This document shows, in pieces, positions 8,531-17,180 of a stretch of 64,000 nucleotides of DNA. Source of the stretch: Candidatus Methylopumilus universalis. GTDB taxonomy: Bacteria; Pseudomonadota; Gammaproteobacteria; Burkholderiales; Methylophilaceae. Each line of letters opens with the position of its first letter. Positions within the stretch are counted from its first letter, which is position 1. The DNA lies in NCBI GenBank assembly GCA_945883335.1, contig CAMCXI010000004.1, forward strand, positions 62,001 through 126,000, given 5' to 3'. Under the pieces are notes generated by a model. It was not told the DNA's origin, did not search any database, and saw only the letters and a list, made by a program, of their open reading frames with translations. Made by a program: the position numbers and the translations under genes.

Positions 8531-10345
8531 ATGAAACAAATCCTAAATGAAGTGACAGAACGTATCCGTGAGCGCAGTGCGCCAACGCGTTACGCTTATT
8601 TACAACGTCTTGAGAAGATGGCTTCGCGCACTCGTGGCCCAGACCGTATGGGTTGTGCTAACGTCGCCCATGCTTTTGCGGCGATGCCTGCGAATGATAA
8701 GTTTAAAGTGGTGGTTGAGAAAGCGCCAAATATCGGCATTGTGACTGCCTACAATGAGATGCTCTCTGCGCATCAGCCTTATGTAAACTTTCCTGAAGTG
8801 ATTCGGGCTGAAGCCCATAAATATGGCGCTACGGTGCAAGTGGCTGGCGGCGTTCCTGCGATGTGTGATGGTATTACACAGGGCGAGCCAGGTATGGAGT
8901 TAAGCTTGTTCTCACGTGATGTGATTGCTATGAGTACGGCAGTAGCACTTTCTCATGACGTATTTGACGCAGCATTGCTTCTTGGCGTGTGCGATAAGAT
9001 TGTTCCAGGTCTATTAATTGGGGCTTTGCAGTTTGGCCATTTACCATGTGTGTTTGTGCCATCTGGTCCAATGAGCACTGGTTTGGATAACACTGAAAAA
9101 TCTAAAGTACGTGAAAAATTTGCGGAAGGCAAGGTTGGTCGCCCCGATTTGTTGGCTTCTGAGTCAGCAGCTTATCACGGCGCTGGTACATGCACTTTTT
9201 ACGGTACCGCGAATAGTAACCAAATGCTACTTGAAGCAATGGGCTTGCACGTTCCTGGCGCTGCTTTTGTGCATCCTCATGATCCGCTTCGTGCTTGTTT
9301 GACGCGAGAATCTGTTCGCGTGGTGTTAGAAAATACCTATCAAAATCGTTATATGCCTATCGGCAAGATGGTTGATGAGCGTGTCATCGTCAACGCGATT
9401 GTGGCTTTATTGGCTACGGGGGGGAGTACTAACCATTGTATCCATTGGGTCGCTGTGGCACGTGCTGCTGGCATCATTATCGATTGGGCAGATTTTAATA
9501 AGCTTTCTAAAAACACCCCATTGTTGGCACGTGTTTACCCAAACGGTAAAGCAGACGTTAACCAGTTCCAAGATGCAGGCGGCCCTTCCTTTGTTATTCG
9601 TGAGTTGGTCGAAGGCGGTTATATGCATGAGGACGTTCAATCAGTGGTGATTGGTGGCTTGCGTGATTATTGCAAAAAACCACAGACTGACGGCACAAGC
9701 TTGAGCTGGGTTGAATTGCCTGCAGAGAGCCCTGATGAAACTATTTTGCGAACTGCTTCTAAACCATTTAGCTTATCTGGCGGCTTATTGTTGTTGCAAG
9801 GCAACCTAGGACGATCAGTGATTAAGAGTTCAGCGGTGCCTGAAGATCGTCATATCATCGAAGCGCCAGCCGTGGTGTTTGATGCGCAAGAAGAGTTGTT
9901 AGAAGCTTTCGAGCGCGGTGAACTGGAAAAAGACTTTGTGGCGGTTGTGCGTTATCAAGGCCCTAAAGCCAATGGTATGCCGGAGCTTCATAAATTAACG
10001 CCGCCATTATCAGTGCTTCAAGGTAAAGGCTTTAAAGTGGCGATTGTTACTGACGGCCGTATGAGCGGTGCGTCAGGCAAAGTGCCTGCGGCAATTCACT
10101 TGTCACCTGAAGCTTCTGCTGGTGGTGCGATTGGTAAGATTCGTACAGGTGACATTATTCGCCTTAACGTGATTGCGGGCACATTGAATGCCTTAGTAGA
10201 TGAAGATACTTGGAAGGCACGTCAAATTGAAGAGTTAAGCGACTCAAAACGTTTTGCAAATTCGCATGGTATGGGTCGCGAGTTGTTTGGCGGGATGCGT
10301 AACAATGTATTAACGGCCGAAGAAGGCGCAGTCACCTGGCTTTAA
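8531..10345 (+). CDS. edd: 6-phosphogluconate dehydratase (Entner-Doudoroff)
   Basis: A 604-residue IlvD/Edd-family [4Fe-4S] dehydratase that turns 6-phosphogluconate into 2-keto-3-deoxy-6-phosphogluconate in the cytoplasm. Family blocks include NIGIVTAYNEMLSAHQPY, GGVPAMCDGITQGEPGMELS, LLLGVCDKIVPGLL, LLATGGSTNHCIHW and VTDGRMSGASGKVPAA, with the cluster cysteines in the CDG, GVCDK and GAGTC regions. It differs from IlvD by length and by the paired eda gene downstream. In Methylophilaceae this pathway serves formaldehyde assimilation through the ribulose monophosphate cycle; that role here is inferred from the suspected host group. Confidence 0.95.
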   Translation: MKQILNEVTERIRERSAPTRYAYLQRLEKMASRTRGPDRMGCANVAHAFAAMPANDKFKVVVEKAPNIGIVTAYNEMLSAHQPYVNFPEVIRAEAHKYGATVQVAGGVPAMCDGITQGEPGMELSLFSRDVIAMSTAVALSHDVFDAALLLGVCDKIVPGLLIGALQFGHLPCVFVPSGPMSTGLDNTEKSKVREKFAEGKVGRPDLLASESAAYHGAGTCTFYGTANSNQMLLEAMGLHVPGAAFVHPHDPLRACLTRESVRVVLENTYQNRYMPIGKMVDERVIVNAIVALLATGGSTNHCIHWVAVARAAGIIIDWADFNKLSKNTPLLARVYPNGKADVNQFQDAGGPSFVIRELVEGGYMHEDVQSVVIGGLRDYCKKPQTDGTSLSWVELPAESPDETILRTASKPFSLSGGLLLLQGNLGRSVIKSSAVPEDRHIIEAPAVVFDAQEELLEAFERGELEKDFVAVVRYQGPKANGMPELHKLTPPLSVLQGKGFKVAIVTDGRMSGASGKVPAAIHLSPEASAGGAIGKIRTGDIIRLNVIAGTLNALVDEDTWKARQIEELSDSKRFANSHGMGRELFGGMRNNVLTAEEGAVTWL

Positions 10346-10457
10346 GCTGTTTGAAAAGTGCATGAGTTCTTCGTTATTTTTGCTTGCCGTGCTGTGCGCA
10401 CTGACTGTGCTTAAATGCAGAGGTTTAATGAATAGTTTTCATGCATTTTGAAACAGC
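10346..10457 (+). repeat. Long-range imperfect inverted repeat between edd and eda
   Basis: GCTGTTTGAAAAGTGCATGA (10346-10365, just after the edd stop) is matched in inverse orientation by TCATGCATTTTGAAACAGC (10439-10457). Pairing leaves one mismatch and one bulge and would loop out about 73 nt. No T-tract follows directly. It could be an mRNA processing or stability structure that sets the edd:eda ratio. Confidence 0.5.
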
Positions 10458-10507
10458 CTCTCGAGCACATTAAAGATTATTAATTAAAAACTAAAAGTAG
10501 ATAAAAC

Positions 10508-11134
10508 ATGAATACATTAGATTTAGCTAAAGAAGGTCCAGTTATTCCAGTGATTGTGATTAACCGTGTTGAAGATGCGGTGCCGATGGCAGAGGCTTTG
10601 CTTGAGGGTGGTATTAAAGTGCTTGAAGTTACGTTGCGTACTTCATGTGCATTGGCTGGTATGGAAGCGATTGCTAAGGCTGTACCTGAAGCGATTTTGG
10701 GTTCTGGTACTGTGCGCAATAATAAGGATGCACAAGCTTCTAAAGACGCTGGCTGTAAGTTCGCTGTTAGCCCTGGCTATACAAGCGAGTTAGGTCAATT
10801 TGCACGTCAAATTGGTTTGCCTTTGTTGCCAGGCGTTTCAACAGGCTCTGAAATCATGATGGCGAATGCTGATGATTATTACTTCTTGAAGCTATTCCCT
10901 GCAGTTGCAGTCGGTGGTATTAACTTACTTAAAGGTTTTTCAGGTCCATTTGGTGATGTGAAGTTCTGTCCGACTGGCGGCGTCACGGTTGAATCAGCTC
11001 CACAATTCTTATCATTACCTAATGTAGTGGTTTGTGGTGGTACATGGCTAACGCCGGCGGATGCGGTTGCTCGAGGCGATTGGGCTCACATAACCAAATT
11101 AGCAAAAGAAGCTAGCGCGATTAAGCCTGCCTAA
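10508..11134 (+). CDS. eda: 2-keto-3-deoxy-6-phosphogluconate aldolase
   Basis: A 208-residue class I aldolase that cleaves KDPG to pyruvate and glyceraldehyde 3-phosphate. Visible motifs are PVIPVIVINRVEDAVPMAEA, the catalytic Glu region GGIKVLEVTLRT, the phosphate loop ILGSGTVRN, and the Schiff-base Lys in YYFLKLFPAVAVGG, with CPTGGV near the C-terminus. Length is standard. It follows edd after 162 nt that contain an inverted repeat, and a strong terminator lies 40 nt downstream, so edd-eda form a closed transcription unit. Confidence 0.95.
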   Translation: MNTLDLAKEGPVIPVIVINRVEDAVPMAEALLEGGIKVLEVTLRTSCALAGMEAIAKAVPEAILGSGTVRNNKDAQASKDAGCKFAVSPGYTSELGQFARQIGLPLLPGVSTGSEIMMANADDYYFLKLFPAVAVGGINLLKGFSGPFGDVKFCPTGGVTVESAPQFLSLPNVVVCGGTWLTPADAVARGDWAHITKLAKEASAIKPA

Positions 11135-11174
11135 TTTAGTTACTTTTAGTTTGTTACTGACTTATTCACGTTTG

Positions 11175-11211
11175 AACCTATATTCAGCCAAGTTGCTGGA
11201 TATAGGTTTTT
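11175..11211 (+). terminator. Intrinsic terminator after eda
   Basis: AACCTATATTCAGC (11175-11188), loop CAAGTT, then GCTGGATATAGGTT with one G-T wobble, followed by a T-tract. A 14-bp stem, 40 nt past the eda stop. Confidence 0.8.
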
Positions 11212-11224
11212 GAGTATTTAGGGT

Positions 11225-11881
11225 ATGCGGCCACTCGCTGAATATAAAACCTTAGTATTTGATTGCGATGGCGTTGTACTCAATTCCAATCAACTTAAGA
11301 TACAAGCTTACTATGATGTGGCAATCAAGTTCGGTGCGAGTGAAGTTCAAGCTCAAGCCTTGGTTGATCATCATGTGAGGCTGGGTGGCATTTCGCGCTA
11401 TCCAAAGTTTGAATATTTTTTGCGTGAGATTATGCAGCAGGCAGTCACAGAGCAAGCGATGCAAGATTTGTTAGAAAGTTTTACTGCTGAGGTAAAACGA
11501 TTGCTGACTGATTGCGAAATTTCGCCTTATCTGGACCATCTGCGCAATGAAAACTCTGACGCGAAATGGATGATTGTTTCAGGTGGCGACCAAGCAGAAT
11601 TACGTGAAATATTTAAGCAACGTGAGATTGATAAACTGTTTGATGCGGGCATTTACGGTAGCCCAGATAATAAGGACGTTATTTTGGCTCGCGAAATAGA
11701 AATAGGTAACATCGCCAAGCCCGCTTTATTTATTGGAGATAGTCGATACGACTATCAGGCTTCCACAAATGCCGGTTTGGACTTTGTGTTTTTGAGTGGA
11801 TGGACAGATGTTGAAGGTTGGCATGATTATTGTGCCAACCACAAAATTACGGTTTTTAATCACCTAGGTAGTTTGATTTGA
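11225..11881 (+). CDS. HAD-superfamily hydrolase (phosphoglycolate-phosphatase type)
   Basis: A 218-residue haloacid dehalogenase phosphatase. Motif I is FDCDGVVLNSN (residues 13-23, nucleophile and acid/base Asp), motif II is WMIVSGGD, and motif III/IV is FIGDSRYDYQAS. A helical cap lies between motifs I and II. The substrate is unknown. It is not the missing GmhB heptose phosphatase, which has a different motif I (DRDGV) and fold class. It starts 14 nt after the eda terminator and ends 34 nt before a GT2 gene, so it probably opens the four-gene envelope operon ending with the UDP-glucuronate epimerase. The ATG has AGGG only 1 nt upstream, an unusually tight spacing. Confidence 0.75.
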   Translation: MRPLAEYKTLVFDCDGVVLNSNQLKIQAYYDVAIKFGASEVQAQALVDHHVRLGGISRYPKFEYFLREIMQQAVTEQAMQDLLESFTAEVKRLLTDCEISPYLDHLRNENSDAKWMIVSGGDQAELREIFKQREIDKLFDAGIYGSPDNKDVILAREIEIGNIAKPALFIGDSRYDYQASTNAGLDFVFLSGWTDVEGWHDYCANHKITVFNHLGSLI

Positions 11882-11915
11882 GCGTAATCTAATTTGAAAA
11901 GGCTAAGCTAATTTC

Positions 11916-12650
11916 ATGACGAAATTTACATCACCTAAAAAGCTTTCAGTTGTCGTGCCCGTGCGTAACGAGCAAGATAATGTGGCGCCTTTAATTGCGG
12001 AAATTGATGCTGCGCTTAAAAGCTTTACGCATGAGATTTTGTACGTCAACGACGGTAGCACGGACGACACCCATGCGCGTTTACAACAATTGCAAACCCA
12101 GTACCCACAATTGCGTATCGTGCGCCATGCCAATAGCTGTGGTCAAAGCACTGCGGTACGCTCAGGGGTTAAGTTTGCTAAGTATGATTGGGTGGCAACG
12201 CTAGATGGCGATGGTCAGAACGACCCAGCAGATATTCCTAAATTGATTGCTGCATTAGAAGATGGCGTTTGGTTAGTAGGCGGAAATCGTCGTAAAAGCA
12301 GACGCGATACTTGGATTAAGCGGATGTCTTCGGTGATTGCCAATACAGTGCGTTCCAAAATGCTGCGTGACGATACGCCAGATACAGGTTGTGGCTTAAA
12401 GTTGTTTAATAAAGCTGCTTTTTTAGATTTGCCATATTTTGACCATATGCATCGCTTTTTGCCTGCCTTAATTAAGCGTGCTGGCGGTCAAATTCGTTCA
12501 GTACATGTCAGTCATCGAAACCGTGAGTTTGGAAAATCTAACTATGGGACATTAGATCGATTGATGGTCGGCATCGTTGATTTGTTTGGTGTGGCATGGT
12601 TGCAACGCCGCGCTAAACTCCCTGTCATTCTTGATGAAGAGACTAAATAG
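11916..12650 (+). CDS. Polyprenyl-phosphate glycosyltransferase (DPM1/ArnC/RgtE-like GT2)
   Basis: A 244-residue GT2 enzyme of the dolichyl/polyprenyl-phosphate sugar synthase type. It shows LSVVVPVRNEQDNVAPLIAE, ILYVNDGSTDDT, the DXD block WVATLDGDGQNDPADI, TGCGLKLFNKAAF, and the basic HRNREFGKSNYGTLDR stretch typical of this subgroup. There are no strong C-terminal membrane helices, unlike ArnC or GtrB. The next gene supplies a small LAB_N membrane protein (8-nt gap) and the one after it a UDP-glucuronate epimerase, so the enzyme probably makes a lipid-linked uronic acid donor at the inner membrane. The substrate is inferred from neighbours only. Confidence 0.75.
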   Translation: MTKFTSPKKLSVVVPVRNEQDNVAPLIAEIDAALKSFTHEILYVNDGSTDDTHARLQQLQTQYPQLRIVRHANSCGQSTAVRSGVKFAKYDWVATLDGDGQNDPADIPKLIAALEDGVWLVGGNRRKSRRDTWIKRMSSVIANTVRSKMLRDDTPDTGCGLKLFNKAAFLDLPYFDHMHRFLPALIKRAGGQIRSVHVSHRNREFGKSNYGTLDRLMVGIVDLFGVAWLQRRAKLPVILDEETK

Positions 12651-12658
12651 GAAAGGCT

Positions 12659-13021
12659 ATGGAATACGGCATCACTTCTTTTTTTGAGCATATTGTGGCT
12701 TCAGCAGGGCATTTTTTTACCACCACATCACAAGGTGATTTGATTTGGCTTTGTGTGGGCTTGCTAGGGCAGGTTCTTTTTATGATGCGCTTTATCGTGC
12801 AATGGCTTCATAGCGAGCGCCATCAAAAAAGCATTATTCCTGTGAGTTTTTGGTATTTCAGCTTAATCGGCGGTTTAACAGTCTTGCTGTACGGCATCCA
12901 TAAATTGGAGCCGGTGATTATCCTCGGGCAATTGCCAGGGACCTTTGTTTATGCAAGAAATTTAATCTTGATCAAACGCCATGAAAAATCGCAAAAAGAA
13001 TTAGAAGAGGATGCTGCTTGA
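12659..13021 (+). CDS. LAB_N (lipid A biosynthesis N-terminal-like) membrane protein
   Basis: A 120-residue protein with three or four hydrophobic segments. The conserved core is [20 protein letters not shown] followed by [15 protein letters not shown] and [16 protein letters not shown], matching the LAB_N domain found at the N-terminus of some lipid-A-disaccharide synthases and as a stand-alone protein beside ArnC/RgtE-type transferases. Its topology resembles small-multidrug-resistance or ArnE/ArnF-like subunits, so a role in presenting or flipping a polyprenyl-phosphate sugar is plausible but unproven. Its stop overlaps the TTG start of the epimerase by 4 nt. Confidence 0.75.
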   Translation: MEYGITSFFEHIVASAGHFFTTTSQGDLIWLCVGLLGQVLFMMRFIVQWLHSERHQKSIIPVSFWYFSLIGGLTVLLYGIHKLEPVIILGQLPGTFVYARNLILIKRHEKSQKELEEDAA

Positions 13022-14007
13022 AGATTCTCGTCACCGGTGCTGCTGGGTTTATTGGCCATCAAACCACGCTTAAATTATTAGCGCGAGGCGACACTTTGAT
13101 TGGCGTGGATAATCTTAATGATTATTATGATGTCAGCCTCAAAGAAGCACGTCTGCAAGATATTGCTAAGCATCCAAAAGCAAGCAATTTCAAATTTATT
13201 AAGCTCGATTTAGCTGATACATCAGCAACAGAAGACTTATTCAAAGCTGAGCAACCACAGCGTGTCATTCACCTCGCGGCACAAGCGGGAGTTCGTTATT
13301 CACTGCAAAATCCAAATGCTTATGTACAAAGTAATTTGGTGGCTTTTACTAATATTTTAGAAGGATGTCGTCACAACAAGGTTGAGCATTTAGTTTATGC
13401 TAGCTCATCGAGTGTCTATGGCGGTAATACTAAGCTTCCTTTTAGCGAGCAAGACACTGTTGACCAACCTGTGAGCCTGTATGCAGCCACGAAAAAAGCC
13501 AATGAACTGATGGCGCATACTTATAGCCACTTGTACGGCATCCCAACCACCGGCCTTCGTTTCTTTACCGTTTATGGCCCATGGGGACGTCCTGATATGT
13601 CGCCATTCTTGTTTGCAGATGCGATTTTGAATAACAAGCCAATCAAAGTGTTTAATCACGGCGATATGATGCGCGACTTCACTTATATCGACGATATTGT
13701 TGAAGGCGTGGTGCGCGTGGCAGATAAGCCTGCAAGGCCACAAGTCAATAGCAGTGTGCCTTATCGTGTTTTTAACATTGGCAATAATCAGCCAGAAAAG
13801 CTCATGGATTTTATCGGCATACTTGAAAACGCCTTTGGCAAATTAGCTGAAAAAGAATTTTTGCCGATGCAGGCTGGGGATGTAAAAGCCACTTATGCAG
13901 ATACCAGTGAGCTTGAAACTTGGGTTGGTTTTAAGCCATATACGCCATTAAAAGATGGAATTGCTAAGTTTGCTGATTGGTATAAAGCTTATTACAACAA
14001 GTCCTAG
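13018..14007 (+). CDS. UDP-glucuronate 4-epimerase (NAD-dependent epimerase)
   Basis: A 329-residue extended short-chain dehydrogenase. The NAD loop is VTGAAGFIG at the N-terminus; the catalytic residues are in SSSSVYGGN and [29 protein letters not shown] is characteristic of UDP-glucuronate 4-epimerases (LpsL/Cap1J type), which interconvert UDP-GlcUA and UDP-GalUA. The start is a TTG at 13018 that overlaps the upstream stop (TTGA), indicating translational coupling. Rightward transcription ends at a hairpin lying inside the convergent waaF gene. Confidence 0.85.
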   Translation: MKILVTGAAGFIGHQTTLKLLARGDTLIGVDNLNDYYDVSLKEARLQDIAKHPKASNFKFIKLDLADTSATEDLFKAEQPQRVIHLAAQAGVRYSLQNPNAYVQSNLVAFTNILEGCRHNKVEHLVYASSSSVYGGNTKLPFSEQDTVDQPVSLYAATKKANELMAHTYSHLYGIPTTGLRFFTVYGPWGRPDMSPFLFADAILNNKPIKVFNHGDMMRDFTYIDDIVEGVVRVADKPARPQVNSSVPYRVFNIGNNQPEKLMDFIGILENAFGKLAEKEFLPMQAGDVKATYADTSELETWVGFKPYTPLKDGIAKFADWYKAYYNKS

Positions 14008-14031
14008 TATTCTTGAGTTGGTGTTCTGGAG

Positions 14032-15078
14032 TTATCGGATCAAATGAATCACGCTTTCGGGCGTGATTTTTTTTAGACATTGCATCTGATCATCTGGATT
14101 TTTTAGTGGGCAAGTCCGCTCAAAACAAGGACTGCAATGCAGACCTAGATATTCAATGTGAGACTTATCGCTCATTGGCGGTGTATGGTGTGGTGTGCTT
14201 GAGCCAAAAATGGCGATGAGGTTTTTATCTAAAGCTGCGGCAACGTGCATCAAGCCTGAGTCATTGCTGATCACGGTATCGCATAAATCCATTAAGTCTA
14301 TGGCTTCACCTAGCTTGGTTTTACCACCCAAATCTAAACAGCGATTTTCTGTGAGTTGGCTTATTTTTTGAGTGTAAGGAATGTCTTTTTCTGAGCCGAA
14401 AATCCAAACTTCCCAGCCTTTAGCAAGCGCGGCCTTTGCGGCTTCGGCATAGTATTCAATCGGCCAGCGTTTGGCTTCTCCATACTCAGCACCAGGGCAT
14501 AAGCCAAGTACTTTGTGAGATGGTTTTTGATGGCCAATTTTGACTAATTTGGCCAAGGCATTTTTATGATTAGCGATCAGTTTTGGGTTGGGTAGCTTAT
14601 TTGGCAAATCGACATTATTGGCTAATCCCAATGTCACAAAACGGTCCACTGTTCTTGGAAGTTTGGCTCTATCTAGTGGACGGATATCGTTAATTAAGCC
14701 ATAACGCAATTCACCTAAAAAACTTGTGCGGCGAGGAATGTTGGCTGCAAAAGGTAAGATGGCTGACTTTAGTGAGTTGGTGAGAATGATGGCTTGCGTA
14801 TAAAAAGCGTTGCGTAAGCTTTTGCCAAAGCGGATGCGTTCCCAAAACGCAAACTCCCCGTGCTTGAAAGGCAAAGCAATAGCATGCGTTATTTCGGGCA
14901 TCCGCTCTAAAAGCGGTAATGTCCACGCGGGTGCGGCAACGTCAATTTGGCAGTTGGGGTTTTGTTGTTTGAGTGTGATGAAAAGGCTTTGTGCCAGCAC
15001 CATATCACCCACCCAGGCGGGTCCTAAGACGATGATTTTTTCAAAGCTGGGGTGAAAGTTAGGGGGAGTTTTATGCAC
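14032..15078 (-). CDS. waaF: Lipopolysaccharide heptosyltransferase II
   Basis: A 348-residue GT9 enzyme that adds the second heptose to the LPS inner core. The N-terminal IIVLGPAWVGDMVLAQSLF and the C-terminal DTVISNDSGLMHVAAALDK are diagnostic, with LGLCPGAEYGEAKRWP as the central WaaF signature and FGSSTPHHTPPMSDKSH near the end. It is the last gene of the leftward heptose operon, 24 nt after hldE. Its final codons carry the terminator hairpin of the opposite operon. Confidence 0.93.
   Translation of the reverse strand: MHKTPPNFHPSFEKIIVLGPAWVGDMVLAQSLFITLKQQNPNCQIDVAAPAWTLPLLERMPEITHAIALPFKHGEFAFWERIRFGKSLRNAFYTQAIILTNSLKSAILPFAANIPRRTSFLGELRYGLINDIRPLDRAKLPRTVDRFVTLGLANNVDLPNKLPNPKLIANHKNALAKLVKIGHQKPSHKVLGLCPGAEYGEAKRWPIEYYAEAAKAALAKGWEVWIFGSEKDIPYTQKISQLTENRCLDLGGKTKLGEAIDLMDLCDTVISNDSGLMHVAAALDKNLIAIFGSSTPHHTPPMSDKSHIEYLGLHCSPCFERTCPLKNPDDQMQCLKKITPESVIHLIR
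14047..14074 (+). terminator. Intrinsic terminator of the epimerase operon, embedded in the waaF 3' coding end
   Basis: AATCACGC (14047-14054), loop TTTCGG, GCGTGATT, then a run of eight T. It works for plus-strand transcripts. On the minus strand the same bases encode waaF residues reading KKITPESVI shortly before its stop. Confidence 0.8.
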
Positions 15079-15102
15079 AGAATGGAGGAAAACTGAAAAG
15101 AA

Positions 15103-16566
15103 TTATTGCGCCATTTTTTCTATGATTTTGCTTGTGCTTCGTCCTTGCACTAAAGGAATAAGCTTTACTTGCCCGCCCCATGATTTAACCTCCACGCCAC
15201 CCACCACTTGATCTTCGGTATAGTCATCGCCCTTCACAATCACATCAGGCTTAACTGTATTAATGAGGTTTAAGGGCGTGTCTTCATCAAATAAAATGAC
15301 GGCATCAATGGCTTCTAGTGCCGCCAACACGCGCGCTCTGTCATTCTCATGGATGACTGGTCTAGTTGGCCCTTTTAAGGCGCTCACTGATCTATCGGTA
15401 TTCAAGCCAAGGATGAGCTTATCGCCTGTTTTTTTAGCGGCTTCTAAGTAAGTGACATGCCCAGCATGGAGCAAATCAAAGCACCCATTTGTGAAGACGA
15501 TTTTTTGTTTAGCGGCGCGCCAAGCGACTAATTTTAGTTTTAAGCCTGCTAAATCAGTAATTTTGTCTGCTTGCTCTGAGGTGTTCTTGGCTGTTAGTTC
15601 ATGTAGCAGTTCGTCTAATTGGATAGGCACGGTACCGACCTTACCCACCACAATGCCAGCTGCAGTATTCGCTAAACTAAGCGCATCTTGTGGACTTAAG
15701 CCATGAATTAAACCGGCCGCTAATGTTGCAATCACTGTGTCGCCAGCGCCAGACACATCGAACACCTGCTTGGCAGTTGCGGCAATGTGATGTTCATTGG
15801 TTTTATAAAATAGCGTAATGCCTTCTTCACCGCGGGTAACTGCTAAAAACTCTAGGCCTAAATCTGCTTTAAGTTTCTTTGCGCCAGCTAATAAAGCTTC
15901 GGTGTCGTTCATGTTCACACCACAAGCTTCAGCCGTTTCTTTCTTGTTGGGAGTAAGCGCAGTTGCGCCTTTGTATTTACTGTAGTCTTGGCCTTTAGGG
16001 TCGGCTAGCACCGGAATATTCGCTTCTCTACACGCCTGAATAATCGAGTGGCACACATCTTCGCTCAGAACGCCTTTGGCATAGTCTGACAGAATTACGA
16101 TAGATGGTTTTTCGTGAATTGCACGTATGATTAACACATGCAGTTCAGCATTTTCTTCTGCGCTAAATTTGACTTGGCTTTCTTGGTCTATCCGCACAAT
16201 TTGTTGATGCGAACTCATCACCCGTGTTTTAGCGATCGTTGGTCTTGTGGAGGATTGAATCACCGCTTCAGATTTGATGCCTAGATGATTAATCAGAGCC
16301 AGCAATGTTGTGGCTTCTGCATCCTTACCTACACAGCCTGCAATGCGCGTACTAATGCCTAGGTTGGCCAAGTTGGCCGCTACATTAGCTGCTCCACCTG
16401 CGCGGTCATTTTGTTGTTTAAGTAACACCACTGGCACGGGCGCTTCAGGGGATATGCGTTGTACATCGCCAATTAAATAGCGGTCTAGCATGAGGTCGCC
16501 AATGACAAGTCCCCATTTATCTGATTCGTTGAATAACTTAACGGTATTAATGAGGTCTTGGTTCAT
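15103..16566 (-). CDS. hldE: Bifunctional heptose-7-phosphate kinase / heptose-1-phosphate adenylyltransferase
   Basis: A 487-residue two-domain cytoplasmic enzyme. The N-terminal PfkB-type kinase (about residues 1-320) shows GDLMLDRYLIGDVQRISPEA, GGAANVAANLANLG and the catalytic DVSGAGDTVIATLA. The C-terminal nucleotidyltransferase (about 345-487) begins IVFTNGCFDLLHAGHVTYLE, containing the HxGH motif. Together they phosphorylate D-glycero-D-manno-heptose 7-phosphate and later form ADP-heptose. It lies between gmhA (29-nt gap) and waaF (24-nt gap). Confidence 0.95.
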   Translation of the reverse strand: MNQDLINTVKLFNESDKWGLVIGDLMLDRYLIGDVQRISPEAPVPVVLLKQQNDRAGGAANVAANLANLGISTRIAGCVGKDAEATTLLALINHLGIKSEAVIQSSTRPTIAKTRVMSSHQQIVRIDQESQVKFSAEENAELHVLIIRAIHEKPSIVILSDYAKGVLSEDVCHSIIQACREANIPVLADPKGQDYSKYKGATALTPNKKETAEACGVNMNDTEALLAGAKKLKADLGLEFLAVTRGEEGITLFYKTNEHHIAATAKQVFDVSGAGDTVIATLAAGLIHGLSPQDALSLANTAAGIVVGKVGTVPIQLDELLHELTAKNTSEQADKITDLAGLKLKLVAWRAAKQKIVFTNGCFDLLHAGHVTYLEAAKKTGDKLILGLNTDRSVSALKGPTRPVIHENDRARVLAALEAIDAVILFDEDTPLNLINTVKPDVIVKGDDYTEDQVVGGVEVKSWGGQVKLIPLVQGRSTSKIIEKMAQ

Positions 16567-16595
16567 TATTATATTCTAAGTTTTATTATTAGGTT

Positions 16596-17159
16596 CTACT
16601 CTGATTCCAACAAGTCGCACAAACTATGGCCGACAAAAATATGCGCTTCTTGAACGCGTGCTGTTTCGCTTGAAGGCATGACTAGGTTGTATTTGCATAA
16701 TTCAGTCATCTTGCCGCCTGAGCCGCCAGTCAGACCAATCGTCGTTGCGCCCAATTTATTCGCTTCTTCAATCGCCGCAACAACGTTCTTGCTATTGCCC
16801 GAAGTGGTAATGCCAATCACCACATCTTCTGGACGGCAAAGCGCTTCAATCTGGCGCGCAAAAATATAGTCGTAGCCATAATCATTGCCAACAGAAGTGA
16901 TGATCGAGGTATCTGTTGTCAGGGCAATTGCCGCCAAGCCACGACGTTCTTTTTTAAAGCGACCAACGATTTCAGCCGCGATATGTTGGCTATCAGCCGC
17001 GCTACCACCGTTGCCCATGATTAAGATTTTACCGCCGCGCTTTATACAGGCTTTAAGCTCTTCAGCAACAAGAGTAATTTGCAGAATTAAATCGCCTAGC
17101 TTGCTGAACATCTCTTGATGTTCAGCAATGGCTTTTTGAAGATTTTCTGATGAAGTCAT
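16596..17159 (-). CDS. gmhA: Sedoheptulose-7-phosphate isomerase
   Basis: A 187-residue SIS-domain enzyme that converts sedoheptulose 7-phosphate into heptose 7-phosphate, the first step to ADP-heptose. Characteristic blocks are ILIMGNGGSAADSQHIAAEI, TTDTSIITSVGNDYGYDYIF and IGITTSGNSKNVVAAIE; the C-terminal EAHIFVGHSLCDLLE contains the active-site His. It is 21 nt downstream of hldD and 29 nt upstream of hldE. DiaA-type SIS proteins are similar, but the operon supports GmhA. Confidence 0.92.
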   Translation of the reverse strand: MTSSENLQKAIAEHQEMFSKLGDLILQITLVAEELKACIKRGGKILIMGNGGSAADSQHIAAEIVGRFKKERRGLAAIALTTDTSIITSVGNDYGYDYIFARQIEALCRPEDVVIGITTSGNSKNVVAAIEEANKLGATTIGLTGGSGGKMTELCKYNLVMPSSETARVQEAHIFVGHSLCDLLESE

Positions 17160-17180
17160 AATTTCCTTTAAGGTAAACGT

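Noticed and set aside
11225-11881. HAD gene as the missing GmhB phosphatase
   Set aside because: Motif I is DCDGVV with a helical cap (phosphoglycolate-phosphatase class), unlike the DRDGV motif of GmhB.
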